Source: Promethearchaeota archaeon (GTDB taxonomy: Archaea > Asgardarchaeota > Lokiarchaeia > Sigyniarchaeales > SOKP01). From it: DNA of 35,551 nt. The stretch is from positions 1-35,551 of the forward strand of contig SHMU01000017.1 in the NCBI GenBank assembly GCA_008080765.1. The letters run 5' to 3'. The notes below the pieces were generated by a model that made no database searches, was not told the origin of the DNA, and saw nothing but the letters and a program-made list of their open reading frames with translations. A program made the position numbers and the translations under genes. Positions 16,611-25,230 of the stretch are shown here, in pieces. Positions within the stretch are counted from its first letter, which is position 1. Each line of letters opens with the position of its first letter.

Positions 16611-17336
16611 TTAAAATTTTAAGAATTCAAGGGTTTTTTTAAAAATTTCTTCTCGGTGTCCTTTAAAAGAATGACCGCCTTTTTTAAAAATTAAAACATT
16701 CTCTTCGGGAAGGTTCAAATGATTTTTTATTAATAGCAAATTCTCAAAAGGTATTTGGGAATCGTCTTTACAATGTGCAAGCAAAATTCGTTCTTTATTT
16801 TTGGGAATTTCTTTAAGATAATAGATGGGACTTATATGTTTGATTACTTTCTCGGGAAATTTGATTTTGCTTACACTATGATAATCATAACGCGTACAGA
16901 GTGCGATTAATTTCTGAGCTCTCTTTTCTATATAGCCTTGGGTGAGGATGATGGCACCACCCAGACTTCTTCCAAATAAACTGAGATTATAATCGTTCTC
17001 ATTCTTATCATATAAATATGTATCGAGAAGCCATTCAATTACTTGATGAGCATCTGAAAAAATTGAAGGTAACAATTTGAGCCAGTTTTTACCGGTTTGA
17101 GCTGCTGTCTCACCATGAGCTCTATAATCATATGATAAAATATGTACCCCCGTGCTTGCGAATTGATTCGAAAAAAAAGTTGTTAAATAACTTTTTCTAT
17201 GTTCTAATAATCCAGGAAAAATGATCATCCATTGGTTGGGCATGCTAGGTTTAGCAGCAGTATAAATAGTACCTTTTAAAGTGAGTTCTTTCCCGTTTAT
17301 AGGGATTTCTACATCATGTGTAGTATAGGCTTCCAT
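16611..17336 (-). CDS. Alpha/beta hydrolase
   Basis: A 241-residue alpha/beta hydrolase. The nucleophile elbow is 'FGRSLGGAI' (Ser near 125), the acid is probably in 'LLAHCKDDSQIPFEN' (near 190) and the His in 'FKKGGHSFKGHR' (near 222). There is also the early 'SYDYRAHGET' segment typical of serine hydrolases acting on esters or lipids. The opening 'VEIPINGKELTLKGTIY' is the first beta strand. No signal peptide. It is the third gene of an operon: a 93-residue protein, then NifU (20 bases), then this gene (15 bases). The substrate is unknown. Confidence 0.82.
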   Translation of the reverse strand: MEAYTTHDVEIPINGKELTLKGTIYTAAKPSMPNQWMIIFPGLLEHRKSYLTTFFSNQFASTGVHILSYDYRAHGETAAQTGKNWLKLLPSIFSDAHQVIEWLLDTYLYDKNENDYNLSLFGRSLGGAIILTQGYIEKRAQKLIALCTRYDYHSVSKIKFPEKVIKHISPIYYLKEIPKNKERILLAHCKDDSQIPFENLLLIKNHLNLPEENVLIFKKGGHSFKGHREEIFKKTLEFLKF

Positions 17337-17351
17337 AAGGATGGAGAGAAC

Positions 17352-17831
17352 TTATTTGTGAGTAGTGTACTTTTCAATCGCTTTTCTCAGAGTTCTAACA
17401 GCTAATTCAGCGCAATGTTTATGATCATCCGGTAATCCGTGAAGAGCTTCATCAATTTCTTCTGGTGTTAATTTTTTGACTTCATCTACTAACTTACTTT
17501 TTATCAGTAGTGTTGTTTGGGAACCCGTTGCGACTGAAGCGCCGCAGCCATCTGTGATAAAATGAGCATCTTTTATTACTCCATCTTCGATTGTAAGGAA
17601 GAATTGCATGGTATCTCCGCAAGGTCCTTTATAGGCTTCTTCGACGGTATATTCCTTTGGTTTTCCCCAATTCTTAGGATCGTGAAACAGATTCACGATA
17701 TACTCATTATAATCTTCCAATTCCTGCTCAATTATTTGCTTCTGGAGATTATCTACAAATTCATCAAAACTATCTTTCTTCTCATCCAATTTTATATCCA
17801 CTCCAATTTTTAATCTTTTTAAGGTTAACAC
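17352..17831 (-). CDS. NifU/IscU-type iron-sulfur cluster scaffold
   Basis: A 159-residue scaffold protein on which Fe-S clusters are built. Three conserved cysteines are visible: C71 in 'GPCGDTM', with the paired Asp73, C96 in 'DGCGAS', and C140 in 'DDHKHCAELAV'. The 40-residue N-terminal extension is helical and charged. The start is GTG 17831; GTG 17801 is an alternative that would remove ten residues. No sulfurase (NifS/IscS) lies next to it. The preceding 93-residue gene and the following hydrolase are probably in the same operon; why is unclear. Confidence 0.88.
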   Translation of the reverse strand: MLTLKRLKIGVDIKLDEKKDSFDEFVDNLQKQIIEQELEDYNEYIVNLFHDPKNWGKPKEYTVEEAYKGPCGDTMQFFLTIEDGVIKDAHFITDGCGASVATGSQTTLLIKSKLVDEVKKLTPEEIDEALHGLPDDHKHCAELAVRTLRKAIEKYTTHK

Positions 17832-17851
17832 AAAAGCGAAGATAATTATTC

Positions 17852-18133
17852 TTATGATTCATCATGCTTAAGTACATGTTTCTCTAAATGATGTATCATT
17901 TCTTGATCTTTAGGTAATTGTTTATATTTTTTCACCAAATCTATGATTGACTGGTTTATAGAAGCATGTTCGGGAAGACATCTACTTTTTTGTAAGAAAT
18001 CCTCCCCGTGTCGAATAGCAGCTAAATTTTCAGTAATTTTTGTGAGTTCAGTTGCGATAATCCCATTCATATATATTAAATCAGCAATCATTTCCTTTAT
18101 GTATATTAAAAGAGAGACATTATCAGCAGACAT
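17852..18133 (-). CDS. Small helical protein, unknown
   Basis: A 93-residue, mostly alpha-helical protein with no recognised family. It has one Cys and several His in its C-terminal half ('DQEMIHHLEKHVLKHDES'). Starting at ATG 18133, it stands 20 bases upstream of the NifU gene and is probably the first gene of that operon. A function in metal handling or Fe-S assembly could be guessed from the His-rich end and the neighbour, but nothing in the sequence proves it. Confidence 0.6.
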   Translation of the reverse strand: MSADNVSLLIYIKEMIADLIYMNGIIATELTKITENLAAIRHGEDFLQKSRCLPEHASINQSIIDLVKKYKQLPKDQEMIHHLEKHVLKHDES

Positions 18134-18284
18134 AGTTAATTAGATAAAGAAATCCTTAAATAAAAAATCTTCAAATCAAAATTTAAAATTGTCATATACC
18201 GTTTCTTCAAAGAAATATCATGAAAAAAATAAATTGAATGTGTTCTTATCGCAATATAGTTATAGAAATATGGAATAATTAAGA

Positions 18285-18725
18285 ATGGAAGCTGATGAAT
18301 TTCAAGAGGCTGTGGTTTCTTTGAGTTTTTTAATTATTATTTTCTCATTCATATTAATCGTTCTGACTGTAAATTTCACTCAAATTTTTGATCTTGAGGT
18401 TAATTTCGGTCAAGAACTCTTTATATTAAGCATCATCAATTGTCTATTGAGCATATACTTCATAATTGAAACTCTACGCATTAGAAAATTGCCCCTCTCA
18501 GAAAATGAAAATATTTCTGGAACAAAAAAACGAGAAAGTATTGCGGTATTGTTTTTTATCCCCCATATCATCTATTTCATTATAATTCTTATTAGGGAGA
18601 GTTATCAAATTATAACTATAGTAAGCAGTATATTAATCTTTCTTGAATTCATCCTAATATGCATCATAATAAAAGAGTCCTACAATATAATAATTCGAAA
18701 GAAAAGAGAGACGGGGAGAAATTAA
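18285..18725 (+). CDS. Four-helix integral membrane protein, unknown
   Basis: A 146-residue protein that is nearly all membrane-spanning. Four hydrophobic helices lie near residues 9-30, 41-62, 82-104 and 108-132, with a charged N-terminus (MEADEFQE) and a basic C-terminus (RKKRETGRN) that should be cytoplasmic. No family is recognised. Transcribed alone between two genes on the other strand. Codon usage matches the surrounding genes. Start ATG. Confidence 0.55.
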   Translation: MEADEFQEAVVSLSFLIIIFSFILIVLTVNFTQIFDLEVNFGQELFILSIINCLLSIYFIIETLRIRKLPLSENENISGTKKRESIAVLFFIPHIIYFIIILIRESYQIITIVSSILIFLEFILICIIIKESYNIIIRKKRETGRN

Positions 18726-18789
18726 GAGTAAAGTGAGTGGTCATAACTCTCAATTTGGAAGCAAGAAAAAGGGAACTATAAGATATCTG

Positions 18790-20031
18790 TTACCGTTTTG
18801 CCAGTTTTTCAAGAGCTCTGTCCACCATCTTTATTTTTGTGCTGTAGGTTTCCATTAATTCTGCAAATTTTGTAAGATCTATCTCATTATTTTGCTTCAG
18901 AGCCTTTAATTCGTTGATAGCACGTAACATTCCTGCTTTTTTATCCAAAAGCTTCTCTTTTTTGGAATAGGGAATTTTCTTTTCCAATTTCTTTTTCTTA
19001 AATTTTATAAATCTGTATTGGTTGACATCCTTTGGTACAAATTGTGTTAAATATACAGTAGATTTAGGAACAAAGGGAGCCAAATTTTCCGGGATTACAA
19101 TGATTGGTTCCGGATCTTGAATCTTTTTAATTTCTTCGTATTCTAAACTTTCTACTTGGTTTTGTTTGATATCTTCCTCCACAATGGAAAGATTATCTTG
19201 TAAGATTTCTTTCTCCTCCTTTGAGATGTCTTTTAATGTATCAATCATCATACTCCAAATATTTTTGGCCTTTTCGTAATAAAAATTGGCTTTTTGTTTT
19301 AGCTTCAAAACCCTCTCATGATTAATGGTTGTAATTGACGAATTATTTGATGCTTCAGCTTTAAGAAAACATGATTTTCCCATATCATAATGAAATTGAG
19401 CCCTCACCTGTTGCTTCTTTTTTTCTTCATGCTTTTTTAAATATAGGAGGCGTTTTGAAAGTGCAGAGAGCCCAGCATATAATTTTGAGGCAAAATACAG
19501 GTTATTTTGCTTCTCTTCTTTCGATGCCGCAATGCTTTGAGCAATGATTCTCGTTTCTTCAGAATTTAATTCTAAATTAATTGGAGCAAGAGTCATTCCA
19601 ATCTTTTTCTGATGGATAGATGCTGCGCTGAAATATGCCGCTGCTTTAAACATTTTACTGCATTCCAGCATGGCAATAATAGCATTTTCAAAATCCTCTT
19701 TATCTTCATATCGTTCTGAGATTAAATTATAAGATCGTGCCAACACCCAAATTACCCGAGCACATTCATACATAATATCCTGGATCTCTATATCAATATT
19801 TTCTTCGGGATCATGAAAATTGGGGGTAATATCCAGTTCTTGAAGGATTTGAAGATGGTTATCCGTTCCGTAATTAATATTTAATGTTCTGGTATATTCT
19901 AAAACATAATTTAAATCGTCCAAATCTATCTCTTCTTCATTTTTTTCCAAATTTTCCTCCAAATGCTTGATCTTAAAGTGGAGATACCGAATCCGCATTA
20001 AGGTTTCTTCATCTTCGAAATATTTACTCAT
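18790..20031 (-). CDS. All-helical repeat protein, possible BRO1/TPR-like
   Basis: A 413-residue protein made almost wholly of amphipathic helices, charged and without membrane segments. Residues about 80-260 have the order of features seen in BRO1/ALIX-type domains: 'CARVIWVLARSYNLISERYEDKEDFENAIIAMLECSKMFKAAAYFSAAS', then 'AQSIAASKEEKQNN', then 'AQFHYDMGKSCFLKAEA'. They also resemble tandem TPR-like helical hairpins. A Pro-rich strip (about 300-325, 'PEPIIVIPENLAPFVP') joins a basic coiled-coil C-terminus (about 340-413). No proven function. ESCRT genes are absent from the window, so a trafficking role is only a suggestion. Confidence 0.5.
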   Translation of the reverse strand: MSKYFEDEETLMRIRYLHFKIKHLEENLEKNEEEIDLDDLNYVLEYTRTLNINYGTDNHLQILQELDITPNFHDPEENIDIEIQDIMYECARVIWVLARSYNLISERYEDKEDFENAIIAMLECSKMFKAAAYFSAASIHQKKIGMTLAPINLELNSEETRIIAQSIAASKEEKQNNLYFASKLYAGLSALSKRLLYLKKHEEKKKQQVRAQFHYDMGKSCFLKAEASNNSSITTINHERVLKLKQKANFYYEKAKNIWSMMIDTLKDISKEEKEILQDNLSIVEEDIKQNQVESLEYEEIKKIQDPEPIIVIPENLAPFVPKSTVYLTQFVPKDVNQYRFIKFKKKKLEKKIPYSKKEKLLDKKAGMLRAINELKALKQNNEIDLTKFAELMETYSTKIKMVDRALEKLAKR

Positions 20032-20174
20032 TTATTACTCAACCAATAATTTTTATACAATTATATTTAAATATATTAAATATTTCATCATTCATTAATT
20101 ATAAGGTATATTTCAATTCCTTTAAAGAGAAGAGTTCTTACGTTCTCTTAAATAGAGGTGAAAAATAAGAAAAG

Positions 20175-21491
20175 ATGTCTGACAAATCGGTTTTCATTTA
20201 TGAATTTGTCTCCGGAGGCGGTTTTAATAAAATTAATATTCCAATTTCTCTATTTTGTGAGGGATTTGCAATGCTTCGGGCGACTATCGCAAGCTTTAAA
20301 GAATTAAGTTTCAAAATCACTACCTTACTAGATGATCGAATTACCTATTTATCATGTTACTTAAAGACAGATCAAATTGATTTTGTTGCTGCTTGCGATG
20401 AATATTACGATTTATTTGAAAATCATGTGAAAAAATGTGATTATTGTTTTATCATTGCTCCCGAATTCTCTGAGATTCTCTATAACCTCACTAAAATAGT
20501 AGAAAAAAATGAAAAAACTCTTTTAAGCATTAATCTACCGGGAATTAAATTGGCAACTCATAAATTCAAAACCTTTCAATATTTTAAACAATATGGTGTG
20601 AAAACTCCTCAAACATACTTACTTCCTCGAATATACAATTTCTTCGATAAAGATTTTGCAATTCGTCAATTTAAACGATTGAAAGGTCCCATCGTGATTA
20701 AACAGGAAGATGGAGTGGGTGCTGACGGTATTTTTCTTCTCACATCGGAGAAACAAATACATCATTTTTTTGAAGATTTCTCTCATAAATTAGATCCTGA
20801 AAAATCATATATTCTCCAAGAATACATCGAAGGAGAAGATTTAAGTGTATCTTTAATCGGCACTTCTAATAGTCCTATTATATTAAGTATAAATAGCCAA
20901 TCCATTAATATTTCTGCTCAAAACACGAGCTCGGAATATATAGGGGGAAATACACCTGTAAAAAATTTTGAGACGGTGAAGAAAGAAATTATTAAGGTAT
21001 TAAACTGCCTAAATCTTGAATTGTTTCAAGGATATTTTGGTATAGATTTTATACGAAAATCCAATGGAGAAAATTACTTGATTGAAATCAATCCTCGTTT
21101 AACTACTTCCTACATAGGAATCTGCAACATCTTGCATTCCAATCCTGCAGAATTAATTGTGCAAGCCAAATTAGAACCATTAAAACTTTTAAATGAACCT
21201 TCTTTGAAGAAAAAGCATTCAAAATTCTTGCGATTAGAACTTGAATATATTGGAGAAAAACCTATCGAAGAGCTTCAAGAAAAAACTATCCCAGATCTTA
21301 TTAAATTGATTCCTGAGATATTGACTCCTCCAATAACAGTTCAATCTTTATCAGAAGAGCACTCGTCATTAATAAAATCTAAATATTCGTGTTTTATAGC
21401 AACAGAAGAAAGCTCCTTTTTTGAATCCGAAAAAAGAATAAAAAAAATAAAACGGTTCTTTAAAGAAAATCATTTTAAAATACTTTCATGA
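20175..21491 (+). CDS. ATP-grasp ligase, MfnD-like (tyramine-glutamate ligase-like)
   Basis: A 438-residue ATP-grasp enzyme. The N-terminus 'VFIYEFVSGGGF' with 'LFCEGFAMLRATI' is the pattern of archaeal COG1821-type ligases, which include MfnD of the methanofuran pathway. ATP-grasp features are 'GPIVIKQEDGVGADGIFLL' (about 174-192), 'YILQEYIEGEDLSVSLIG' (about 215-232) and 'FGIDFIRK...YLIEINPRLTTSYIG' (about 288-316, Mg-binding Glu/Asn). MfnD joins glutamate to tyramine. Convergent beside fwdD-fwdB, whose enzyme needs methanofuran, so a methanofuran role is likely though not proven. A GGTG motif precedes the ATG by 14 bases. Confidence 0.7.
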   Translation: MSDKSVFIYEFVSGGGFNKINIPISLFCEGFAMLRATIASFKELSFKITTLLDDRITYLSCYLKTDQIDFVAACDEYYDLFENHVKKCDYCFIIAPEFSEILYNLTKIVEKNEKTLLSINLPGIKLATHKFKTFQYFKQYGVKTPQTYLLPRIYNFFDKDFAIRQFKRLKGPIVIKQEDGVGADGIFLLTSEKQIHHFFEDFSHKLDPEKSYILQEYIEGEDLSVSLIGTSNSPIILSINSQSINISAQNTSSEYIGGNTPVKNFETVKKEIIKVLNCLNLELFQGYFGIDFIRKSNGENYLIEINPRLTTSYIGICNILHSNPAELIVQAKLEPLKLLNEPSLKKKHSKFLRLELEYIGEKPIEELQEKTIPDLIKLIPEILTPPITVQSLSEEHSSLIKSKYSCFIATEESSFFESEKRIKKIKRFFKENHFKILS

Positions 21492-21529
21492 AAAGGGCAA
21501 AAAATTTCTGGAGAAGAGGAAAAAGAAGA

Positions 21530-22855
21530 TCATAGATTTTTTTTCTGTTTAATGGCATTAATTAATCGTTTCATTATTTCTCTGTCCGTTAACAACCCAT
21601 TGGGACCATCCTTGACTTTTCTTAAGCGTATAGGTACATTATCCATACGATACGCGGTACCTTCTGCCTCTACCCCACATATTTTCACCGGCAGTACAAC
21701 ATCTGCTAAAGCAGAGGTAGGTGTTTCGTGAGGCTCTACTGAAATTAAAGGATGTTTAAGCATATTTTCTACTGCTGCTGCAGGAAAATTTAATACGGGA
21801 TCAGAAGCCACTACAATAGTAACATCAATTTCATCTCTTAAAAGTGCTGGAACAACCGAGTATTCTCCCGGATTATATCGCGGATAACCTCGAGAAAAGT
21901 CAATAGCCAATGGATACCCTGTATTCCAAGAAAATACAATATTGGAGCCCGCAACATTGTAATGTCCTCGCATTGGTTGAATTAAAAATTTTGTATGATC
22001 ATTTAATTCTCGTGTCAAACAGATAGCATTCTCAACATTTCTATGATGAGACAAACTATGCGTTAAACCAAGCCCATAATAAATCACTCCATAATTGCAT
22101 GATTTCATAACCTCAACTAATTGCTCAATTTGTTCTCTGGGTATCCCACTCACATATTCTTCTTCAAGTTCTATACCTTTAAGAACCGTCCTAAGAGCGC
22201 TAAAAAGTTCATAATCTTCACTAGGATTTACTTTAATATGCAAATCTGCAAGTTGAGCGGTATGGGTAGTACGGGGATCGATTACAACCATAAAACGATC
22301 ATTTAATCCATCCTTTCTAAAATAACCTCTGATAAATTCACTATACCTGCCCAGATGTCGTGGATGGGCATGTACCGGATTACATCCCCAAAAAATTACC
22401 AAATCAGCTCTATTCTTGTAGTCACCTAAGGTTGATTTAGGTATTCCCGCATCTTGCATTGCCATAATGCTGGGACCATGACAAATAGAAGAACAATTAT
22501 CAAGGATTCCGCCTGTGATTTCGGCTAATTCCACTCCCAATTGTATTGCCTCTGCCTCGGTACTTGACCATCCATACAATAAGGGACGTTTTGCATTGGC
22601 AAGAAGAGTAGCAGCTTTTTCTAATGCCTCTTCCCACGTAGCAGGATGTAATTCTCCATCCTTGCGAATCATGGGTGAGGTGTATCGATCGGAATTATCA
22701 GAATTTGAAGAAAAGTAGATTTGTGTTCCAATTTTACATGCATTTCTCACTTCTACTACTTCATCATTCACAACATCCACCTCTAAATCATCACACAGCG
22801 ACCCACAAAACGGACATACCACATCGGTATGAGTTTTTACATGTTTGTTAATCAT
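21530..22855 (-). CDS. fwdB: Formylmethanofuran dehydrogenase subunit B (Mo/W)
   Basis: A 441-residue catalytic-type subunit of the enzyme that reduces CO2 to formylmethanofuran, or the reverse. An N-terminal [4Fe-4S] site is given by C14, C17, C21 and C40. The metal-ligand Cys is C125 in 'NCSSICHGPSIMAMQDAG', aligned with the active-site Cys/Sec of FwdB/FmdB. Other conserved phrases are 'FWGCNPVHAHPRHLGRYS', 'VVIDPRTTHTAQLAD' and 'GTAYRMDNVPIRLRKV'. Length is normal. No selenocysteine codon is used. It starts 6 bases after fwdD; subunits A and C are not in the window. Confidence 0.93.
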   Translation of the reverse strand: MINKHVKTHTDVVCPFCGSLCDDLEVDVVNDEVVEVRNACKIGTQIYFSSNSDNSDRYTSPMIRKDGELHPATWEEALEKAATLLANAKRPLLYGWSSTEAEAIQLGVELAEITGGILDNCSSICHGPSIMAMQDAGIPKSTLGDYKNRADLVIFWGCNPVHAHPRHLGRYSEFIRGYFRKDGLNDRFMVVIDPRTTHTAQLADLHIKVNPSEDYELFSALRTVLKGIELEEEYVSGIPREQIEQLVEVMKSCNYGVIYYGLGLTHSLSHHRNVENAICLTRELNDHTKFLIQPMRGHYNVAGSNIVFSWNTGYPLAIDFSRGYPRYNPGEYSVVPALLRDEIDVTIVVASDPVLNFPAAAVENMLKHPLISVEPHETPTSALADVVLPVKICGVEAEGTAYRMDNVPIRLRKVKDGPNGLLTDREIMKRLINAIKQKKNL

Positions 22856-22861
22856 ATACTA

Positions 22862-23254
22862 TCACTTTTTATATTTTTTTAATAAGGCGATTGTACCAAG
22901 TACTTTCCCATTCTCTACAACTTCTACTTTCGCTTTCATACCCTTATAGGTTGGAGTACCCATTCCTTGTGAATCAGGATTTACTAATTGGTTTGCCCAA
23001 GGCCCGGCAGGGATGAATATAATTCCGGGATGGGGTGCTTCTTCAGATAGTATAGAATATACTACAACCTCACCATATTCTGTAGAAACCTTTACAGGCG
23101 TTCCAATAAGACACCCTAACTTTCTAAAGTCTTCTTTATCAAATTTACAGACACCGGCGGCTTGTACATACTTCTGCTTAGTTTTTCCTGCTTCTAATGC
23201 GACTCCTTGATCAATCTGTTGCCCAGTTATTAACACCAAATTTTCTAAGCTCAT
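22862..23254 (-). CDS. fwdD: Formylmethanofuran dehydrogenase subunit D
   Basis: A 130-residue molybdopterin-dinucleotide-binding subunit. It opens 'LENLVLITGQQIDQGVALEAGKTKQKYVQAAGVCKF', then 'LGTP'-type segments 'LIGTPVKVSTEYGEVVVYSI' and 'GIIFIPAGPWANQLVNPDSQGMGTPTYKGMKAKVEV', which are typical of FwdD/FmdD. It is the first gene of an fwdD-fwdB pair. Upstream, in the shared divergent region with the acyltransferase gene, two adjacent palindromes (23351-23385) could be an operator. Confidence 0.92.
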   Translation of the reverse strand: MSLENLVLITGQQIDQGVALEAGKTKQKYVQAAGVCKFDKEDFRKLGCLIGTPVKVSTEYGEVVVYSILSEEAPHPGIIFIPAGPWANQLVNPDSQGMGTPTYKGMKAKVEVVENGKVLGTIALLKKYKK

Positions 23255-23350
23255 TATTTTTTCTTTTTATAAAAGTTTTAGAAATTCTTTATCGATATGT
23301 ATGAAAAAACATAATGACTTTTATACTTTTTTCCGCTTCAGAAGGAAGAA

Positions 23351-23385
23351 TTCAAATATATTTGAAACTCAATATAATATATTGA
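23351..23385. promoter_or_regulatory. Two adjacent palindromes in the fwdD/acyltransferase divergent region
   Basis: A perfect 16-bp palindrome, TTCAAATATATTTGAA (23351-23366), is followed 2 bases later by TCAATATA-A-TATATTGA (23369-23385), also perfect. They lie about 97 bases upstream of fwdD (minus) and 155 bases before the acyltransferase gene (plus). Paired dyads at such a place are typical of dimeric regulator sites. AT-richness makes chance palindromes more likely. Confidence 0.5.
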
Positions 23386-23539
23386 AGTATAAAAACAAAT
23401 CCCTTGAGAAAAGATAATGCAAAAAATGAAGGAAAAAAAATAAAATGTTACCAAAAGATTAAATAGAATCTGATAAAATTATTCTATAACAACATTGATT
23501 AAAATTGTTTAGAATAATTTTTAAAATATGTGAGAAAAA

Positions 23540-24946
23540 ATGTCCGACAACAAGGATTATGAACTTGACAGCGAAAGCCCCGATATTTTTAATTACCTTC
23601 GAGAAGAGATCCCCGTAGAGGATTTAAAGGACTATGCCTCACCTAAAAGATTACAATCCATTGATTTTATTAAAGGTTTTGCGATCATTTTTATTATATT
23701 TGCTCATACATCAGCAGAATGGTTTTCAAGTGACTGGGCATTCCTTCATTGTGTGCTTTTTCCAATCTTAGATGTGTTAGGGCCCGCCCTTTTCGTATTT
23801 TTATCGGCATTATCAGTAATTTTTTCTGTAAAAAGAAAACAAGGGATTCTCCCAGAAGTAGTTATTCGAAACCGTGTCTTATCAAGAGGAATATCGATAA
23901 TGTTGATAGGGGCACTTTTTAATTTATTATATTCTTTAACAGGAGAATATTTAATGCCCTTTCCTTTTAATGTCTTCTCTCCCCCACATTGGATTGCTTC
24001 AAACCCGTTTCCCCTTAATTTATGGGGATGGAATATTCTTTTTTTCTTGGGATTTACTCAGATTCTCTCATATTTATCGCTAAAGCTCGATAAACGAACG
24101 AGAATCTTTTTGGGCTTATTAATAATATTCTTTGGACCTGCGGTACGGGAAATTATTTTTTATTCAACTCTTGAAATGTATTATCCTTTTCAAGAATTTG
24201 ATTTTATCATTTATTTCCTAAACTTTATCATTTCCAGCCCGATTCCACAACTGCCCTTGCTACCTTGGATTAGTATTATTTTTATATCCACAGTTTTTGG
24301 AGAATATTTGTATAATTCAATGATGAAAGGAACAAAACAAGAATTAATTTATCTCTCTCGAATATTTGGTATTTGGGGGTCTATTTTTCTAATTTGTGGT
24401 ATTCTTCTTGGCTTTCGATTGGATAACCCCAATATTTTAGATCCCGGGCAATCAACCCTCTATACATTCATAGATTTAGTATTATGTGCAAATGACCAAT
24501 ACATCATACCCGAGATAAGGATTCCCGGTATCCCAGAATTCATGGTGAGAGGTTATGCTTCAAATATTCTTTATTTAATAGGATGGTCTCTTCTCCTGAT
24601 TGCAATTAGTCTTCATTTCTTAGATATTAAAGAGAAAAGGAATCACTTCACGGAGATGCTGGTATTTTATGGAAAGGTCTCCCTTTCGTTATTCTTATTT
24701 GTATTTGTATTTGACTTTCTCTTTTATGATGTCTTTCCAATATGGTTTTTCGTGATTGCTACGCTTGGAATTACGGGGTTATTGGGTTTTCTGATGTATA
24801 TTTGGATGAAATATTTCAAAGGAGTCGGGAGCCCCGAATGGATTATGGTTGAGATTAGTAGAATTACTCAAAAGACAGAGGAAAGTATCAAAAAGACCGA
24901 GGAAAGCATTAAACAGAAGATTAAACCTAAAATGGAGAACACATAA
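23540..24946 (+). CDS. Multi-pass membrane acyltransferase-like protein
   Basis: A 468-residue membrane protein. After a charged 30-residue N-terminus the first helix holds 'RLQSIDFIKGFAIIFIIFAHTSAEW', the pattern R..siD..KG.aii.mi..H of DUF1624 / heparan-glucosaminide acetyltransferase-like families, with a conserved Asp and His. I count about ten hydrophobic segments to residue 435, then a charged amphipathic tail with 'TEESIKKTEESIKQ' repeats. Such proteins acylate sugars or lipids across membranes; the substrate is unknown. A T-rich terminator-like tract follows at 24981-25012. It diverges from fwdDB and shares the palindrome region. Confidence 0.65.
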   Translation: MSDNKDYELDSESPDIFNYLREEIPVEDLKDYASPKRLQSIDFIKGFAIIFIIFAHTSAEWFSSDWAFLHCVLFPILDVLGPALFVFLSALSVIFSVKRKQGILPEVVIRNRVLSRGISIMLIGALFNLLYSLTGEYLMPFPFNVFSPPHWIASNPFPLNLWGWNILFFLGFTQILSYLSLKLDKRTRIFLGLLIIFFGPAVREIIFYSTLEMYYPFQEFDFIIYFLNFIISSPIPQLPLLPWISIIFISTVFGEYLYNSMMKGTKQELIYLSRIFGIWGSIFLICGILLGFRLDNPNILDPGQSTLYTFIDLVLCANDQYIIPEIRIPGIPEFMVRGYASNILYLIGWSLLLIAISLHFLDIKEKRNHFTEMLVFYGKVSLSLFLFVFVFDFLFYDVFPIWFFVIATLGITGLLGFLMYIWMKYFKGVGSPEWIMVEISRITQKTEESIKKTEESIKQKIKPKMENT

Positions 24947-24980
24947 TCAACTAATTTGATTCAACTCTTATTTAACTCTA

Positions 24981-25012
24981 TCTTTTCTTTTGTTTTCATT
25001 GTTTTTTTATTT
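24981..25012 (+). terminator. T-rich tract after the acyltransferase gene
   Basis: A tract rich in T with runs of four and seven, typical of archaeal intrinsic termination, begins 35 bases after the stop codon. No stable hairpin accompanies it. Confidence 0.45.
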
Positions 25013-25187
25013 AATTTCCACTCGGAAGGAGAGGAATAATCTTTTTAAAAAATAGATACAAATATTAAATAGGTTAACAAATAATACAAAATTGAATGAA
25101 TCAATAGAATATTCTTAATAATATTTATATTAGAAAGTATTACATTATTTTGTAATTCTTAAGATAATCGTGATATAGTATATTACC

Positions 25188-25224
25188 TATAAAAAATAGA
25201 GTGCAAATTGCTCAATAATAGGTG
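25188..25224 (+). promoter_or_regulatory. TATA box and GGTG ribosome-binding site of the small GTPase gene
   Basis: TATAAAAAA at 25188-25196 fits an archaeal TATA box, predicting transcription from about 25215-25220. GGTG (25221-25224) lies 6 bases before ATT 25231, which supports translation starting there. An imperfect dyad (GAGTGCAA/TTGCTC, 25199-25213) lies between them. Confidence 0.5.
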
Positions 25225-25230
25225 TAAATT

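Noticed and set aside
16700-16730. GTTCAAAT resembling a tRNA T-loop
   Set aside because: It is inside the hydrolase gene and no cloverleaf can be drawn around it; no tRNA gene was found anywhere in the window.
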